A stretch of DNA of 64,000 nucleotides from Centroberyx gerrardi (lineage: Eukaryota > Chordata > Actinopteri > Beryciformes > Berycidae): positions 16,988,185-17,052,184 of the forward strand of contig NC_136004.1 of assembly GCF_048128805.1 (NCBI RefSeq). The letters are read 5' to 3'. Below, in pieces: positions 26,001-36,281 of the stretch. The position numbers were made by a program, and so were the translations under genes. The notes beneath the pieces were generated by a model. That model had not been told where the DNA came from, made no database searches, and saw nothing but the letters and a program-made list of their open reading frames with translations. Positions within the stretch are counted from its first letter, which is position 1; every line of letters starts with the position of its first letter.

Positions 26001-28900
26001 TTCCATGGTGCCTTGGAGCAGGAAGGGGCCTCGCGAAGCGTCCTCGTCCTCCGAGGACTCGGTCCCCCACCTGGAGCTCAGGACGGAGGAGGAGCAGGGG
26101 AAGCCCAGTCCAGAAGGCACCGAGTCCATCCTGTCCGAGGAGCCGGAGATGGAGAGCCTCTACCCTCATTTTGACTGTATGGCCGTGTCCGGAGAGACCA
26201 AGAATGAAGCCGCCTCTCCAGAGTCCGGCGGGGGCACCTACTCTGTAATGCACACCTTTTTTTAAGATTTCCAGTTGATTTATCCTCAAGTAATTCTACA
26301 GTATGATGAGTGTCTTGTGTTTTTTCTGTGTTGTAGCAAGAGCTTTTGGACATGTACACACTAAATCTGCACCGCATTGAGAAGGATGTTCAGCGTTGTG
26401 ACAGGAACTACTGGTACTTCACTCCCGCCAACCTGGAGAAACTGCGCAACATCATGTGCAGGTAAGTGCTGACACCCTGTCACCAGGGAAGGAGTGACGG
26501 GTAAACCCATTTTTTTATTCACAGAATAGAGTTTACCCATCTTTTAAGGCTAACCTCAGTTTTTATTATATAAATTCATAGTGTACATCATAGTAAGTAG
26601 TATCAGTAACTGTTACTATCCCCATAGAAGTAGATGCTACGCATATGGGGATAGGGTCTTTTGAGGAAAACAAACATAATTGATATTTGTTTACACTGGT
26701 GGTTGTTTGCCTTATGATGATCACTGACTGGAAGTTTCTCTGCCTTTTAATAAGACTACATCACTTCCTATCACTGCTTATCTCTTGTTCCCAAAGGCAG
26801 AGAGTGATTACCAAATAAATGTTCCACTAATGACCTTTGATCAGTAATACATTTTCACCATACTGAGGATATGATGAGAAGCCTGATCATGTAAAAAGGA
26901 AAAGTAAAAATACATGAATTGCACTCCAAAAGTAGTGGTCTTGATCAATAATGAATTACTTTTTGAATTACTTTTTTCAATATTGAGCAAAAATGTAGAA
27001 ATGCTTCTAAATATGGACAATGGTTTATGACTCAGTTATTTGCAGCTCAGATTGACAGATAAAAAAAATTGAGCGTGGATATATTCACATTCTCGGTTGT
27101 ACTATTTGCAGCTATATCTGGCGGCACCTAGAAATCGGTTATGTACAGGGCATGTGTGATCTGCTGGCTCCACTTCTAGTCATCCTGGATGATGGTGAGT
27201 CAACACACGAGTCAGTTCTCACATTCACTCATCTTTGACACTTGGTATATTTTTACCATTGAGATTCGTGCTGATGGAACAGTAGAATAGACTTTGTCCA
27301 CTTACTTTGTCCCTCCACCTTCCTCTCTCTGTTTTCTGCTCTTAGAGGCCATGGCCTTCAGCTGCTTCACTGAACTGATGAAGAGGATGAATCAAAACTT
27401 TCCCCATGGAGGAGCTATGGACACTCACTTTGCCAACATGCGCTCTCTCATCCAGGTAACACATGCACCTCTAAAGTCAAAGTCATTATAAATAAATCCT
27501 TTCAGTCCCCACAAACTCCCCACTTAACCTCATTTCTGTCTTTTCTCCCACAACCAATCTCATTATTTCTTCCCTCATGTCTCCCACAATATCCTTTCTC
27601 TGCAGATCCTGGATTCCGAGCTCTTTGAGCTGATGCACCAGAACGGGGACTACACCCACTTCTACTTCTGCTACCGCTGGTTCCTCTTAGACTTCAAGCG
27701 AGGTACAGTGGTGCTTACTGCAAAAGGGTTTGTGCCAATTAGAGGGATAGGAGATTCTGTCTTCACTAAGCCCTGCTTGTTGATAAAATGCCAAACCACT
27801 TGACAGCCTGCTAACAAGGCCTGCAGTTAATAAGGCTTGGGAGGGATATGGAGGTCAGCGGCATTTTGGAAAACCCTTCTCAGGAATTGCTGATGAAAAA
27901 ATAGGCATGAATTGCTGTTGCATGGATGTAATGAATTGTGGGCATACTGAAGATTTAGCCATTGGCCATCTCAGTATATTCTCATTTTCTCTTCACCTGC
28001 TCACCCGGCTATCTCAGTATATCCCTTCTGTCTGATCCAGCTGACACCTGCTTCCTCTCTTATCTCTCTGACTGATAACTTCACACAAACTCGCCTCCCA
28101 ACCGCGGCCTCAGTCAGTTGTGTGGGCTGACTCCTTTCCTCCTATTCCTTTGTGCTTTGTCCTCCAGAGCTGGTGTATGACGATGTGTTTGCAGTCTGGG
28201 AGACCATCTGGGCAGCCAAGTATGCCTCCTCCAGTCACTTTGTGCTCTTCATCGCCCTGGCACTGGTGGAGATCTACAGGGACATCATCCTGGAGAACAA
28301 CATGGACTTCACTGACATCATTAAGTTCTTCAATGGTAACGAACCACATTGATTTTAATGCACTGGAATGTATTGCTTGACTGTGAAGAGAATGATGCTA
28401 AATCTTTAATTGCTATTAGTAATAAATTGATCAAAAACCCAGCTGGTAGCTAATAAAATAGGACATAACCCATGTTGAGTGCAAGATTCAGTAATGGTGG
28501 AGAAGATTATTAACCCAACCTTTTCCTTTATTATAGGAAGGGAAATTTGGGAAGTTTGGACTAGAGATTTTTTTTTAATATATTAATAAACTCATAACAT
28601 TGAAGCAATTCTAAAGTTATTGAAAACATGAAATGTCCTTGTGTGCATTGTCTGTCCTGTAGAGTCTAATTTGCAGTTAAAATGCTTCTAATTGGATTTC
28701 TAACAATTGTGCATAATTATGTTTAATGCATCATATTTTGTCCATTATGCCATTTTGTGCACTGGTGATGGCAATGGATGAAACTTCAGTGAGTGTGTTT
28801 TTTTGTTTCAGAAATGGCTGAGCATCACAACATAAAGCAGATCCTGACGCTGGCCAGAGATCTGGTGTGCAAGGTGCAGATGCTCATAGAGAACAAGTGA
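6443..28900 (+). CDS. sgsm1: sgsm1, small G protein signaling modulator 1 (RUN-TBC RabGAP), 5' exon missing
   Basis: Rab/Rap small-GTPase regulator of vesicle traffic. Coding exons with consistent phase: 6443-6518, 11320-11482, 12009-12161, 12257-12324, 12759-12904, 14935-15072, 16353-16477, 17174-17241, 17551-17714, 18213-18348, 19223-19352, 19889-19953, 20520-20665, 23791-23919, 24022-24204, 24429-24500, 24814-26244, 26337-26461, 27112-27194, 27346-27455, 27606-27702, 28168-28335, 28812-28900. They total 1354 codons plus TGA. The N-terminal RUN domain starts at [16 protein letters not shown]-like Rab-binding region follows ([20 protein letters not shown]). The TBC domain starts near visible residue 527 ([13 protein letters not shown]) and is split by a 477-codon charged exon. 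Both GAP fingers are present after the insert: IEKDVQR (IxxDxxR, arginine finger) and YVQGM (glutamine finger). Closeness to human SGSM1, as remembered, is high over the whole length, including the C-terminal [12 protein letters not shown]2 fits less well. Human SGSM1 is about 1148 residues, so most of the extra length is the insert. The exon at 23791 uses an uncommon GTTTGT donor. Confidence 0.95.
7972..8014 (+). repeat. (CA)n microsatellite
   Basis: CA dinucleotide run with one interruption (ACCC) inside the large intron between the first two visible sgsm1 exons; a short GT run follows it. Confidence 0.9.
10344..10496 (+). CDS. small ORF, 50 codons, unknown; inside sgsm1 intron
   Basis: I do not recognise this protein. 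The frame opens with ATG in a strong context (A at -3, G at +4) and ends at TGA after 50 codons. The product is acidic near the N-terminus ([16 protein letters not shown]) and then Ser/Pro/Leu-rich ([20 protein letters not shown]). No upstream acceptor or downstream donor was recognised. The composition looks more protein-like than the flanking intron, but length alone does not exclude chance. It could be an alternative 5' exon, a conserved non-coding element or nothing. A 193-codon frame runs antisense across it and I regard that as chance. Confidence 0.2.
   Translation: MGEGEEPYLKEGEMLMLMNRSPSFLSSLPELDRSINMGFHDNPSLPPDPM
13405..14779 (+). mobile_element. L2-clade LINE fragment, 5'-truncated, reverse transcriptase plus 3' tail
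   Basis: A non-LTR retrotransposon in the sgsm1 intron between exons 12759-12904 and 14935-15072, in the same orientation. Reverse-transcriptase signatures are clear: [13 protein letters not shown], then [15 protein letters not shown], then YADDTQLLL (catalytic YADD). One frame stays open from about 13430 to 14098. The C-terminal part ([15 protein letters not shown]) continues in another frame, so there is a 1-bp shift near 14070. A second shift and a small insertion lie near 14431-14460. An A-run follows at 14571-14584. The 3' end (GCTTTGGATAAAAGCATCTG then ATTGTA units to 14779) is like the UnaL2/L2 tail. The endonuclease half is absent, the usual result of incomplete reverse transcription. 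Confidence 0.85.
19168..19200 (+). repeat. (TG)n microsatellite
   Basis: Short interrupted TG run ending about 20 bp before an sgsm1 exon acceptor at 19222. Confidence 0.8.
20072..20441. mobile_element. Tc1/mariner-type short non-autonomous element
   Basis: Terminal inverted repeats are near-identical: TACACTACCAGTCAAAAGTT at the left and its complement at the right, with about 27 of 28 matching bases and TA at both outer ends, as Tc1/mariner target duplication predicts. The element is about 370 bp. Near 20253-20290 the plus frame reads [11 protein letters not shown] then stop, matching the C-terminal end of Tc1-like transposases, so this is an internally deleted copy that kept the 3' end. 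It sits in the sgsm1 intron between exons 19889-19953 and 20520-20665, ending 79 bp before the latter. Confidence 0.9.
22232..23162. mobile_element. hAT-like non-autonomous DNA transposon
   Basis: Ends are CAGGGTGCGATT at the left and its inverted match CAGGGTGCGAAT at the right. CAGGG-type termini are a hAT hallmark. The 8-bp flanks are TCCTTGGC (22224-22231) and TCCTCGAC (23163-23170), equal at 6 of 8 positions and differing only by transitions, which fits an aged 8-bp target duplication. There is no transposase frame inside; a (TG)n run and an AT-rich palindromic patch near 23041-23080 lie within. It is located in the 3.1-kb sgsm1 intron. Confidence 0.65.
22928..22954 (+). repeat. (TG)n microsatellite
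   Basis: Short TG run inside the hAT-like element. Confidence 0.85.
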
Positions 28901-28994
28901 TCTCGGTGTTTGTTTCTCCTTCTCCTTCCCGTCCAACTTAAGTGTGAATAGCTGTAGCAGCACAAGAGTAAATACATACGAGGACACATGCGCT

Positions 28995-28997
<3 letters not shown>

Positions 28998-29026
<29 letters not shown>

Positions 29027-29030
29027 CAGC
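28998..29030 (+). repeat. (CA)n microsatellite in sgsm1 3' UTR
   Basis: CA dinucleotide run with one CG interruption, about 100 bp after the stop codon. Confidence 0.85.
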
Positions 29031-30672
29031 CTTTACAATCACAGTTTGCTGCTATGAGCCTTTATCCACTGTATCCACTATGTTGTATGTGTTGTCAACT
29101 GGTGTATGAGAATATTATGCTTCTGTCAGTAATTTCAAGTTAAGAGATGAAATAGTAAGAATGTTTTCTTTAATTTCCAAATATTTTTGTCAGAGAATCT
29201 GTTAAGTGTCGATCTTTATCTGAGTGCATTTGGACTTAATATTTAGAGATGAAGCTGGTTTTAGTTGCACATTTCAAACCAAATTGCCACTTGACTTGAA
29301 ATTCAACCAGAGACTATATTTATGAGAGAAGAAAATACAGTGCATTGTGATAATAGTCTATATTCATTATTTTAATAGGTATAGTCTAGAAGATAAATAT
29401 AAAATATCAGCAGGTTATTCCCTATATTTAGGTGATAAAGACAAGAACTGCAGACGTCTTTTAAATTGCTGCTCATCAGACACTTTCATCATTCTAAAAT
29501 CAAATGAAGTGTTCTCGTTATATTCCTTCATGTTGCCGTTTCAGAGCATTAAAATGCCAGTGGGTCGTAGTCTTCAGTATAATCCAACCTCCAGTGATGT
29601 TTGGTGCTGAACATTAAAAATAATTTAGGTTTCAACACCATGCCAGTGATTTAGTATCAGACAGTGTTTTCATTTTGTCCATGAACTGCCTTGTCTACCA
29701 AATAGTATGTATGTCTCTCTCTCTCTCTATTTGTTGTGTGTGAATTGTACTGTAAAGAGAAAAAAAAGAGTTTAAATTATGAGGAATATATTATATTATT
29801 ACACATAGAAACATAACCTGATATTCAAGTGACTTAGAGATCTCTGGGAAGAGATGTACACAAAGCAACAAGCCTGATGATTTGATAGTCCTCCTAGTTA
29901 TATTTTCATTATCCAGTGAACCATTGTATATTTTTATTTTTTTGTATATGTTTAGTCACCTTGATTTTTTTTTTGGATTTTTTTTTGCTTGTAGTGTCTT
30001 TCAGCATTTCCTAGACTTCTGTTCTTTGAATCAAATGTTATTTTGAGCTTGAGTATGATGGGGAAGACCGGACGAGGCAGTAATGATCTTTAGTCACAGT
30101 GACCAAATTAACAGATAAATCCTGTTGTTTCCTACCTATGTGTTATTCAGATTCGCTGGTGTGAAAGTAGCCTAAAAAGACAGTACAGTATGGTTTAGTT
30201 CTCTGGTTACAGCCAAACAAAGACTGAAAGTTTTTTGCTAAGATCTGATGTCATGAGGCAAACTGTGTAAATGTTTTTGCCATAATTTGGGCCTATTCAC
30301 ATTTAGCATAACACAAAATGTTGTTGATTTAAGATGATTTAACCAAGAATAAGGAATCATGTTGCCGTTGCCCCTTTGTCTCCCATGATTTCGGGGTATC
30401 CCATTCATCGAGGTAGCTTGGTGAGATGTTGTGAGGACATACAGTATATATGCTGTCATCCCCTTAAATTAATACTAGCGTTGGTCTAAATGACCAACAC
30501 TCATGCTTGTCATTCATTGCCTAAAACTTCACTCAGTTCTCAAAGTGTTGTTTCATGAATGTGATGAGATTAATTGCATTTAGTATTGGTGGTTCTTTGT
30601 GAATGCAAACTGCTGTATCAGAAAATGAAAAACTATTTTAATTTATTGTAACATGAATTTATTTACCAACGT

Positions 30673-30697
30673 ATTTATTTATTTATTTATTTATTTA
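30673..30697 (+). promoter_or_regulatory. AU-rich element in sgsm1 3' UTR
   Basis: Six overlapping ATTTA pentamers. Clustered AUUUA in a 3' UTR is a known mRNA-instability signal. It may equally be an ATTT microsatellite that happens to look like one. It lies about 130 bp before the poly(A) signals. Confidence 0.5.
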
Positions 30698-30827
30698 CTC
30701 ATTCAGATGCTGCTTTGTTGTAAAGCTGATATTCTTGTTATTTTGTGCCCAGTTCTAAATGTGTATTGTAAAACAATCAAATTCTATATTAAGAATTCAC
30801 ATATATTAAATGGTATATGTTTTTCAT

Positions 30828-30841
30828 AATAAAAGAATAAA
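30828..30841 (+). terminator. poly(A) signals of sgsm1
   Basis: Two AATAAA hexamers at 30828-30833 and 30836-30841, the first strong pair on this strand in a position that fits the end of the sgsm1 transcript. Confidence 0.65.
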
Positions 30842-31171
30842 AATGGAATCATTCTTATTTTTCCAAAAAAGGTTCTAATGTCCATTTTTCTACATTAAAT
30901 CAACTTTGACCTGAGTGATGCTCTGAGAATTTTAGGCGCATGCGGAGATGATTTAGCTAAAAACATCCCAGCAGCTTTGGAGCATATTTCTATAGAAGGT
31001 CAGTAGTCATCCAAGGTTTACCAGCCAACACACAACGTGTATTCATGTCACAACAGCTGCTAAGTGCAATCTATGGTTCATACTGTATGCATAAGCCCTA
31101 CTTGATTTTAGCTCATTTGCCGTGTGCACGACATAATTTATTACTACTACTACAAAGAGAGAAAAACATTC

Positions 31172-31244
31172 CGCCCGAACAGGGACTTGAACCCTGGACC
31201 CTCAGATTAAAAGTCTGATGCTCTACCGACTGAGCTATCCGGGC
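31172..31244 (-). tRNA. tRNA-Lys (anticodon UUU)
   Basis: On the minus strand the 73-nt gene folds as a full cloverleaf: acceptor GCCCGGA with TTCGGGC plus discriminator G, D arm GCTC/GAGC, anticodon stem CAGA...TCTG around loop CTTTTAA, and T arm CAGGG TTCAAGT CCCTG. The anticodon TTT reads lysine AAA codons. A and B boxes for RNA polymerase III are intact. A run of five T on the transcribed sense (plus-strand AAAAA, 31162-31166) gives the Pol III terminator a few bases after the gene. No intron. Confidence 0.97.
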
Positions 31245-31876
31245 ACTGAAAGCATGAGGTATACACGCCGCAATTTCAATATCCGACCACTAGTGACGTG
31301 GCTATTATATTCAAAGATCTTTACATACCAGGATAGGTCACATCCTGGTAAGTATGGAAAACCTTGTCCAGTTGACTGAAGCAGCTTATAACTGTCTAAG
31401 ATGAGACACAATGAATAGTCAGCAAGCGGGATAAAGCAGCGATTTATAGAAGTACCGCTTTCATTGCAAATCGCCATAGTACGCATGCGCAAACCGGGGC
31501 GCAAAACTGTTTCTTTACTATGTGGAATATAGGTCTACGTCTCACAACGCTATCAAGATCTTACTATGGCGTTAAACTTTACGCTGTTTGGCTAAAGCAA
31601 ATAACCCTCCCACAGAATGAATGATATTGCTGCCTAACAGCATCCGGATTTAAGCGAAGAAGGAAGTGCGCAGAAGTGAAACCTCTCGCTTAACCCGGAA
31701 ATCCTGTGATTGACTTTCATAGGAAATGCTACAGCAAGTCGCTACTACAATGTATTATTTTTTAGCCCGCAGTAGATACATTTTCTGACATAGCGAGTTA
31801 GTTAATGCAACCCATAGAAAATGTTACACCCCTTAGTTACACCTCGAAGATAGTTAGCTAGCCAACGGCGCTGAAA

Positions 31877-33431
31877 ATGTTTGTATTTGGCTTCATTTCT
31901 GCACGCAAAAGCCTCGGCGTGCCATTGAAAGTCATCAGGTCTTCATTTCACCAGTTAAGAACGGGTGAAGTTTCAGTAACAAACGTGGTGAGCCTCCAGA
32001 TAAGAAGGGACTACTGCATACAGACTTACGTTAGAAATGTAACGCGTCTGTACAGCTCTCATACACACAATCCCAAGGTAAGATATCTGTTAATGTCAGT
32101 TATTTGCATTGGGATACACTCTGTCAAATCAGTTCAGTCATTCAATACATGTAGGCTATTAAAATAAGTAAATTAGCTACGTAGCCTATACGGGATCTTG
32201 ATATTTTGACACACCTCATGACTGGGTGTGTGTTTCTAGGTACCAAAGGTTGCAACATGGGAACCAGTAGCGGAGGACCAACTTCCCCCGGTAATGACGT
32301 CACGAGTGGATGAATGTCAACAAACACTGGATGACCTCATAAAAAAAAAAACCAACAACACTGGATGACACATCCTGTATTTCACGGTTTTCCCCCTGAC
32401 ATGTCACACTTTAATTATAACCACCAGAATTGGTTTTACAGCCTGCCCAGATCCCCGCTGACCTGGTGGACAAACTGGAGAGACTGGCCCTGGTTGACTT
32501 CCGCACCCGGCAGGGACTGACCTGTCTGGAGAGAGCCATACGGTTTGCAGATCAGCTTCATGTTGTTGACACAACTGGGGTTGAACCAATGGATTCAGTT
32601 CTGGAGGACAGGTATGCTATAAATAGACACAGTGATTACAAATATGTGTGTTTGTGACGTGTGTGTGAACATAAGTTTAAGTCACATTTATTTGCCATTG
32701 TCTAAAATAGTTTGATATTTTCAAAGAAATTAAATTACAAACACCTATTTTTGTGCCTATCACAATGGCCAAGTGATGATATTGTTGAAGAAAATTCAGG
32801 AACGAGAGTGTTAACAGTTGCAAATAGTAATAGTAAATGGTATAGAAAACTATACTATATATATATAACTACTATATATATAAATATAATACTGGGTGGC
32901 AGTCTTGTACTAAACACCCATAGGTCCCAAACTGGCTAATGTAGTGCATCTGTAGCAGTACTTGTCCATCTCTCTGGCATTTCTGCTTCCCCAATATGAT
33001 ATAATAACACGAATGTGTCTGTTTCATCCATGCACATTCAGAGTGCTGTACCTGAGGGACGATGCTGTGGCAGAGGGGGACTGTGCAGAAGAACTGCTCC
33101 AGCTCCCCAAAAGCACAGTGGAGGAGTACTTTGTGGCACCACCAGGTAAGAAAACCACTTTAAACATCAGGGATGAATAAATTATCAGTGGTGTGATTGT
33201 TATAGTCGGCTTACTAGCAGTGTTTCGCCATGAGATTGATCTAACATTAAGCATTTTGAAGTGTGACTTGATTTATGGAAATATAAATGGAATAAAAATA
33301 AAGATGGCAAAACATATCCTGTTTCCTTTGCAAATATGTGGTAATAAAGTTTTTTTTTCCTTTCCACAGGAAACATTCCACTTCCAAAGAGGGAGGAGAG
33401 GGCCGCCATGCTGAAACACTCGGAGTTCTGA
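31877..33431 (+). CDS. gatc: gatC, mitochondrial glutamyl-tRNA(Gln) amidotransferase subunit C
   Basis: Subunit of the GatCAB complex that converts Glu-tRNA(Gln) to Gln-tRNA(Gln) in mitochondria; GatC acts as a clamp between GatA and GatB. Exons 31877-32077, 32240-32290, 32442-32611, 33042-33145 and 33370-33431 close in phase to 195 codons plus TGA. Family motifs: [25 protein letters not shown] and [19 protein letters not shown]. The N-terminus is rich in Arg/Ser/Val and poor in acids, as expected of a mitochondrial targeting peptide. The human protein is 136 residues, so about 60 extra residues lie before the conserved core. The ATG at 31877 is the first in the open frame; a downstream start cannot be excluded. 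A poly(A) signal AATAAA lies at 33628-33633. Confidence 0.93.
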
Positions 33432-33627
33432 CCTGTAGCTTTCTGAATTTGTTCTTGATATTTATTTATTACAAGGTTTTCATTTGAGGAGGCGGTGCAT
33501 CTTCCAAGAAATTATGTTCCAGATCTGTCAGTCATGCGCCTGAAGTTCAGACTTTGTTCACCTCACTGCTTTTGTGCAACCATCAGCTAATCACAGATGG
33601 TGACAAGCCTTTTTTTGGGGTGTGTTC

Positions 33628-33633
33628 AATAAA
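33628..33633 (+). terminator. poly(A) signal of gatC
   Basis: AATAAA about 197 bp after the gatC stop codon, the only one close behind it. Confidence 0.65.
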
Positions 33634-33813
33634 TTATTTGTCAGACGTGTGGTTCTGATTGTTTCATTTCATGAGCACTAGATAGCAGGTCCAGCAGTCA
33701 TGTGCTGCAGTATTTTTTTAATTAAGCTAAAACAAAAAAATAGCTATCTTAAGTGTACATGTAGTAAAAAAGATGCTTCTCCAACTTGCTCAACTGAGGT
33801 GCCAGTCCTGCAG

Positions 33814-33819
<6 letters not shown>

Positions 33820-33883
<64 letters not shown>

Positions 33884-33889
33884 TATATA
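33820..33889 (+). repeat. (TA)n microsatellite
   Basis: About 60 bp of perfect TA dinucleotides followed by imperfect TATAAA units, in the gatC-isg15 spacer. Can extrude as a cruciform. Confidence 0.95.
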
Positions 33890-34619
33890 AAGGGTTAGGG
33901 TTATAAATAAAAACAAGAGCAAAAGGCTGCTGGTCAGGTCAGGCACCCCAAAGAACTACCTGAACATCATGTAGCCCATAGCTCATGGTTATGAGTTTAT
34001 AGGTTTTATATTTTATATGTTTCTATTTCAGCTTAGTTTGTTTTGAGAGTTCAGTTTTGATACCTCAGAAATTCTTTAGTTTCAGTATCAGTTTCGAGCA
34101 ATGTGTTGGTACAGTGTTTCCTGTGGATGTGTGTCTTGAAGGGAGATTATAATTTGTATTTATAATTTAGATCACTATTTTCATGTGGCCTTATTTAATC
34201 AGTTTTATTAAACTTTAGGCTAATAACACTGACTTAGGTTAAACACTTTAGACAACATTTCTGTTGAAAATCCTACATTGCAGAGTCAAAAAATATAACT
34301 TGGTAGGCTACACATAAGGGGGAAAGTGGTTGTTTGCCAATTAAATAAACGATTAAAATCATTTGATCACCAAATGATTTAGCCTATCTTATGTCAGCTG
34401 GACACATCCTAACCTTATACTTCAGGCCATCTGTGTTTCAGGTGAATTGGTGTTAATACAAGGCCTATTATACCTCAATAACGGTAGTTATTTCTCGGAT
34501 CACTGTGATAAAACAGGGTTTAAGTTGGTGAATTCATAAATTGTCCTCACTGAGGCTCAGTTGGAGCAAAGCCCAAACTTTATTATGGTACATTTCAGCG
34601 AACTCATGATTGGAGAATA

Positions 34620-34657
34620 GAAACCGAAAATTAGACTATTAGGAAGGGAAAACGAAT
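34620..34657 (+). promoter_or_regulatory. isg15: two interferon-stimulated response elements upstream of isg15
   Basis: GAAACCGAAAATT at 34620-34632 fits the ISRE consensus GAAANNGAAA, the site for ISGF3/IRF factors. A second, weaker GAAAACGAAT lies at 34648-34657. They sit 41-78 bp upstream of a TATA box. This arrangement is what one expects for an interferon-induced gene and matches the ISG15 call downstream. A GC box GGGGCGGGGC follows at 34669-34678. Confidence 0.85.
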
Positions 34658-34697
34658 CTTAACGTAATGGGGCGGGGCGACCCGCTCAGCTGGAGCC

Positions 34698-34703
34698 TAT
34701 AAA
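34698..34703 (+). promoter_or_regulatory. isg15: TATA box of isg15
   Basis: TATAAA, 41 bp after the second ISRE-like site. Transcription should start about 30 bp further on. The first exon is then non-coding and ends at 34849 (AACAAG before GTAAGA). Exon 2 starts at 34997 (TTCCAG acceptor), 15 bp before the ATG. Confidence 0.8.
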
Positions 34704-35011
34704 CACCAGTCAGCTGAAACTTCAACTGTACTTGCTGCAAGAGAGTTACAGACGTCTTTTGTTGCGGGTTGAAGACTACTAACGGTGTCCAGTCGGGTCG
34801 CTGAAGCTCATCAGAGGAATCAACTGCTTTTGTATTTCTCAAGAACAAGGTAAGAGGCCGTGAGTTTCTATATAAAAGCTGTAATAATAGAAATACACTG
34901 TAATCACTTGTTTTAAATGATGGAATCTGTCTAAGGCAAGTTTACTAAAATCAAGTAATCCTGAGTTTAAAAAGTTGTGTTGTAATACTCTTCCAGGCAA
35001 TAACTTTCATC

Positions 35012-35479
35012 ATGGAGATAACCATCACTACGTTGAACGGGCAGAACCGTCGCGAGACGGTGCACCCAGACACCACAGTGGCGTCTCTGAAAAGCCTGGT
35101 CCACCAGATCTTCGATGTGTCTCCGGAGAAGCAGAGGCTGACACACGGTAACGGCCAGAAGATAGACCTCAGTGACGATTCACGGTCTGTCAGCTCCTAC
35201 GGGCTGAAACACGGATCTAAAGTGTGGGTGCTGATTACTGAGCCGGCTCCAGTCCAGGTGTTCCTGAAAAACGAAAAGGGACAGATGCGCACATTCGACA
35301 TCACACCCGCTGAGACTGTGGAGGACTTCAAGCTGAAGGTTCAGCAGCGGGAGAGCGTGCCCGTGAACCAGCAGAGGCTGATCTTCCAGGGCAAGCAGAT
35401 GGACTCCGGCAAGCTGTGGGACTACGGCGTTCAAGGGGGAAGCACCATCTACCTGACTCTCCGCCTGAGAGGAGGCTGA
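35012..35479 (+). CDS. isg15: isg15, ubiquitin-like modifier with two ubiquitin folds
   Basis: Interferon-induced protein that is conjugated to target proteins (ISGylation) and also acts free, in antiviral defence. It is a single coding exon of 155 codons; the intron lies in the 5' UTR. Two ubiquitin-like folds occupy residues about 1-76 and 80-155. The second resembles ubiquitin closely ([22 protein letters not shown]). The C-terminus is LRLRGG directly followed by TGA, so the conjugating di-glycine is already exposed; mammalian ISG15 has a short extension that must be cut off. No cysteine occurs in the protein. The start follows the 5' UTR splice by 15 bp and has GC-rich coding sequence after it. 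Poly(A) signals at 35734-35746. Confidence 0.93.
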   Translation: MEITITTLNGQNRRETVHPDTTVASLKSLVHQIFDVSPEKQRLTHGNGQKIDLSDDSRSVSSYGLKHGSKVWVLITEPAPVQVFLKNEKGQMRTFDITPAETVEDFKLKVQQRESVPVNQQRLIFQGKQMDSGKLWDYGVQGGSTIYLTLRLRGG

Positions 35480-35733
35480 GGACCCGCTCACACCTTTCTG
35501 ATCATATGAAGCATTATTTAATTTATCTTAAATTAATCACGACCAAATATTAGTTCATTTATTTTTTTTATTATTTGGAGAAAGCAATGACTGCACAGCC
35601 CCTCACAGAATTTGTAATCCTGTCATTAGTCTTAAGAAAATGTTTTTGTTGTAGTTTTCTGTAGTTTTATTTTGGCAACCACATCAGAGACAACATGTCA
35701 TATTACATTGTTAACAGAGGCTATGTAAAAAAA

Positions 35734-35746
35734 AATAAAAAATAAA
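35734..35746 (+). terminator. poly(A) signals of isg15
   Basis: AATAAA at 35734-35739 and 35741-35746, about 255 bp after the stop. Confidence 0.65.
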
Positions 35747-36111
35747 AAATGTAAAACTCACATTTTCTGTAGCTCTTTCTTTTGACCTGAGAAACTAGTA
35801 ACATTTAGCCCTGCATAGCTACATCCTGTATTAGGGCAGCGTGGTGCGAGGCCACAAGAAGTAACAAAAAAGGCTTCCTTTAGGATTTCCTATCCAGATA
35901 TTAAAAATAGACTATTTCACTTACAGAATTGTAGGTTAACTGTTACATTTTACAAGACTTTGGCATTGCTGTAAGAAAAATGTGAATTACATAATATTAT
36001 AAACTACTACATTTACCATAGTTATTACAAATACAGTCATGTATTCAAAATATCAACATCAGCAGTGCCAATTACATGTTACAATGACTTAAACTCATTG
36101 TACCGGTTCAA

Positions 36112-36117
36112 TTTATT
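36112..36117 (-). terminator. candidate poly(A) signal of pxmp2
   Basis: TTTATT on the plus strand reads AATAAA on the minus strand, 165 bp after the pxmp2 stop. pxmp2 and isg15 are convergent here. Confidence 0.5.
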
Positions 36118-36281
36118 AGACTTGTTAGTTCATTAGAAGAGCTACTGTGTGTGAATTGTGGTCCAGCTTACAACCAAGAGTAGACTAGTTGTACCGGCTC
36201 GATTCTCTGGCATTCAGAAGCATTCCCCAGCCGCCGTGTCTTTCCTCCAAATGCATTATCAGGGAGAAACCTTGAGAAGCT

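Larger units (their letters stand above)
28901..30850 (+). other. sgsm1: sgsm1 3' untranslated region
   Basis: About 1.95 kb without a supported gene follows the sgsm1 stop and ends at tandem AATAAA signals. It contains a (CA)n run at about 28998-29030 and an AU-rich element near the end. The extent is inferred from the first strong poly(A) signals, not from transcripts. Confidence 0.65.
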
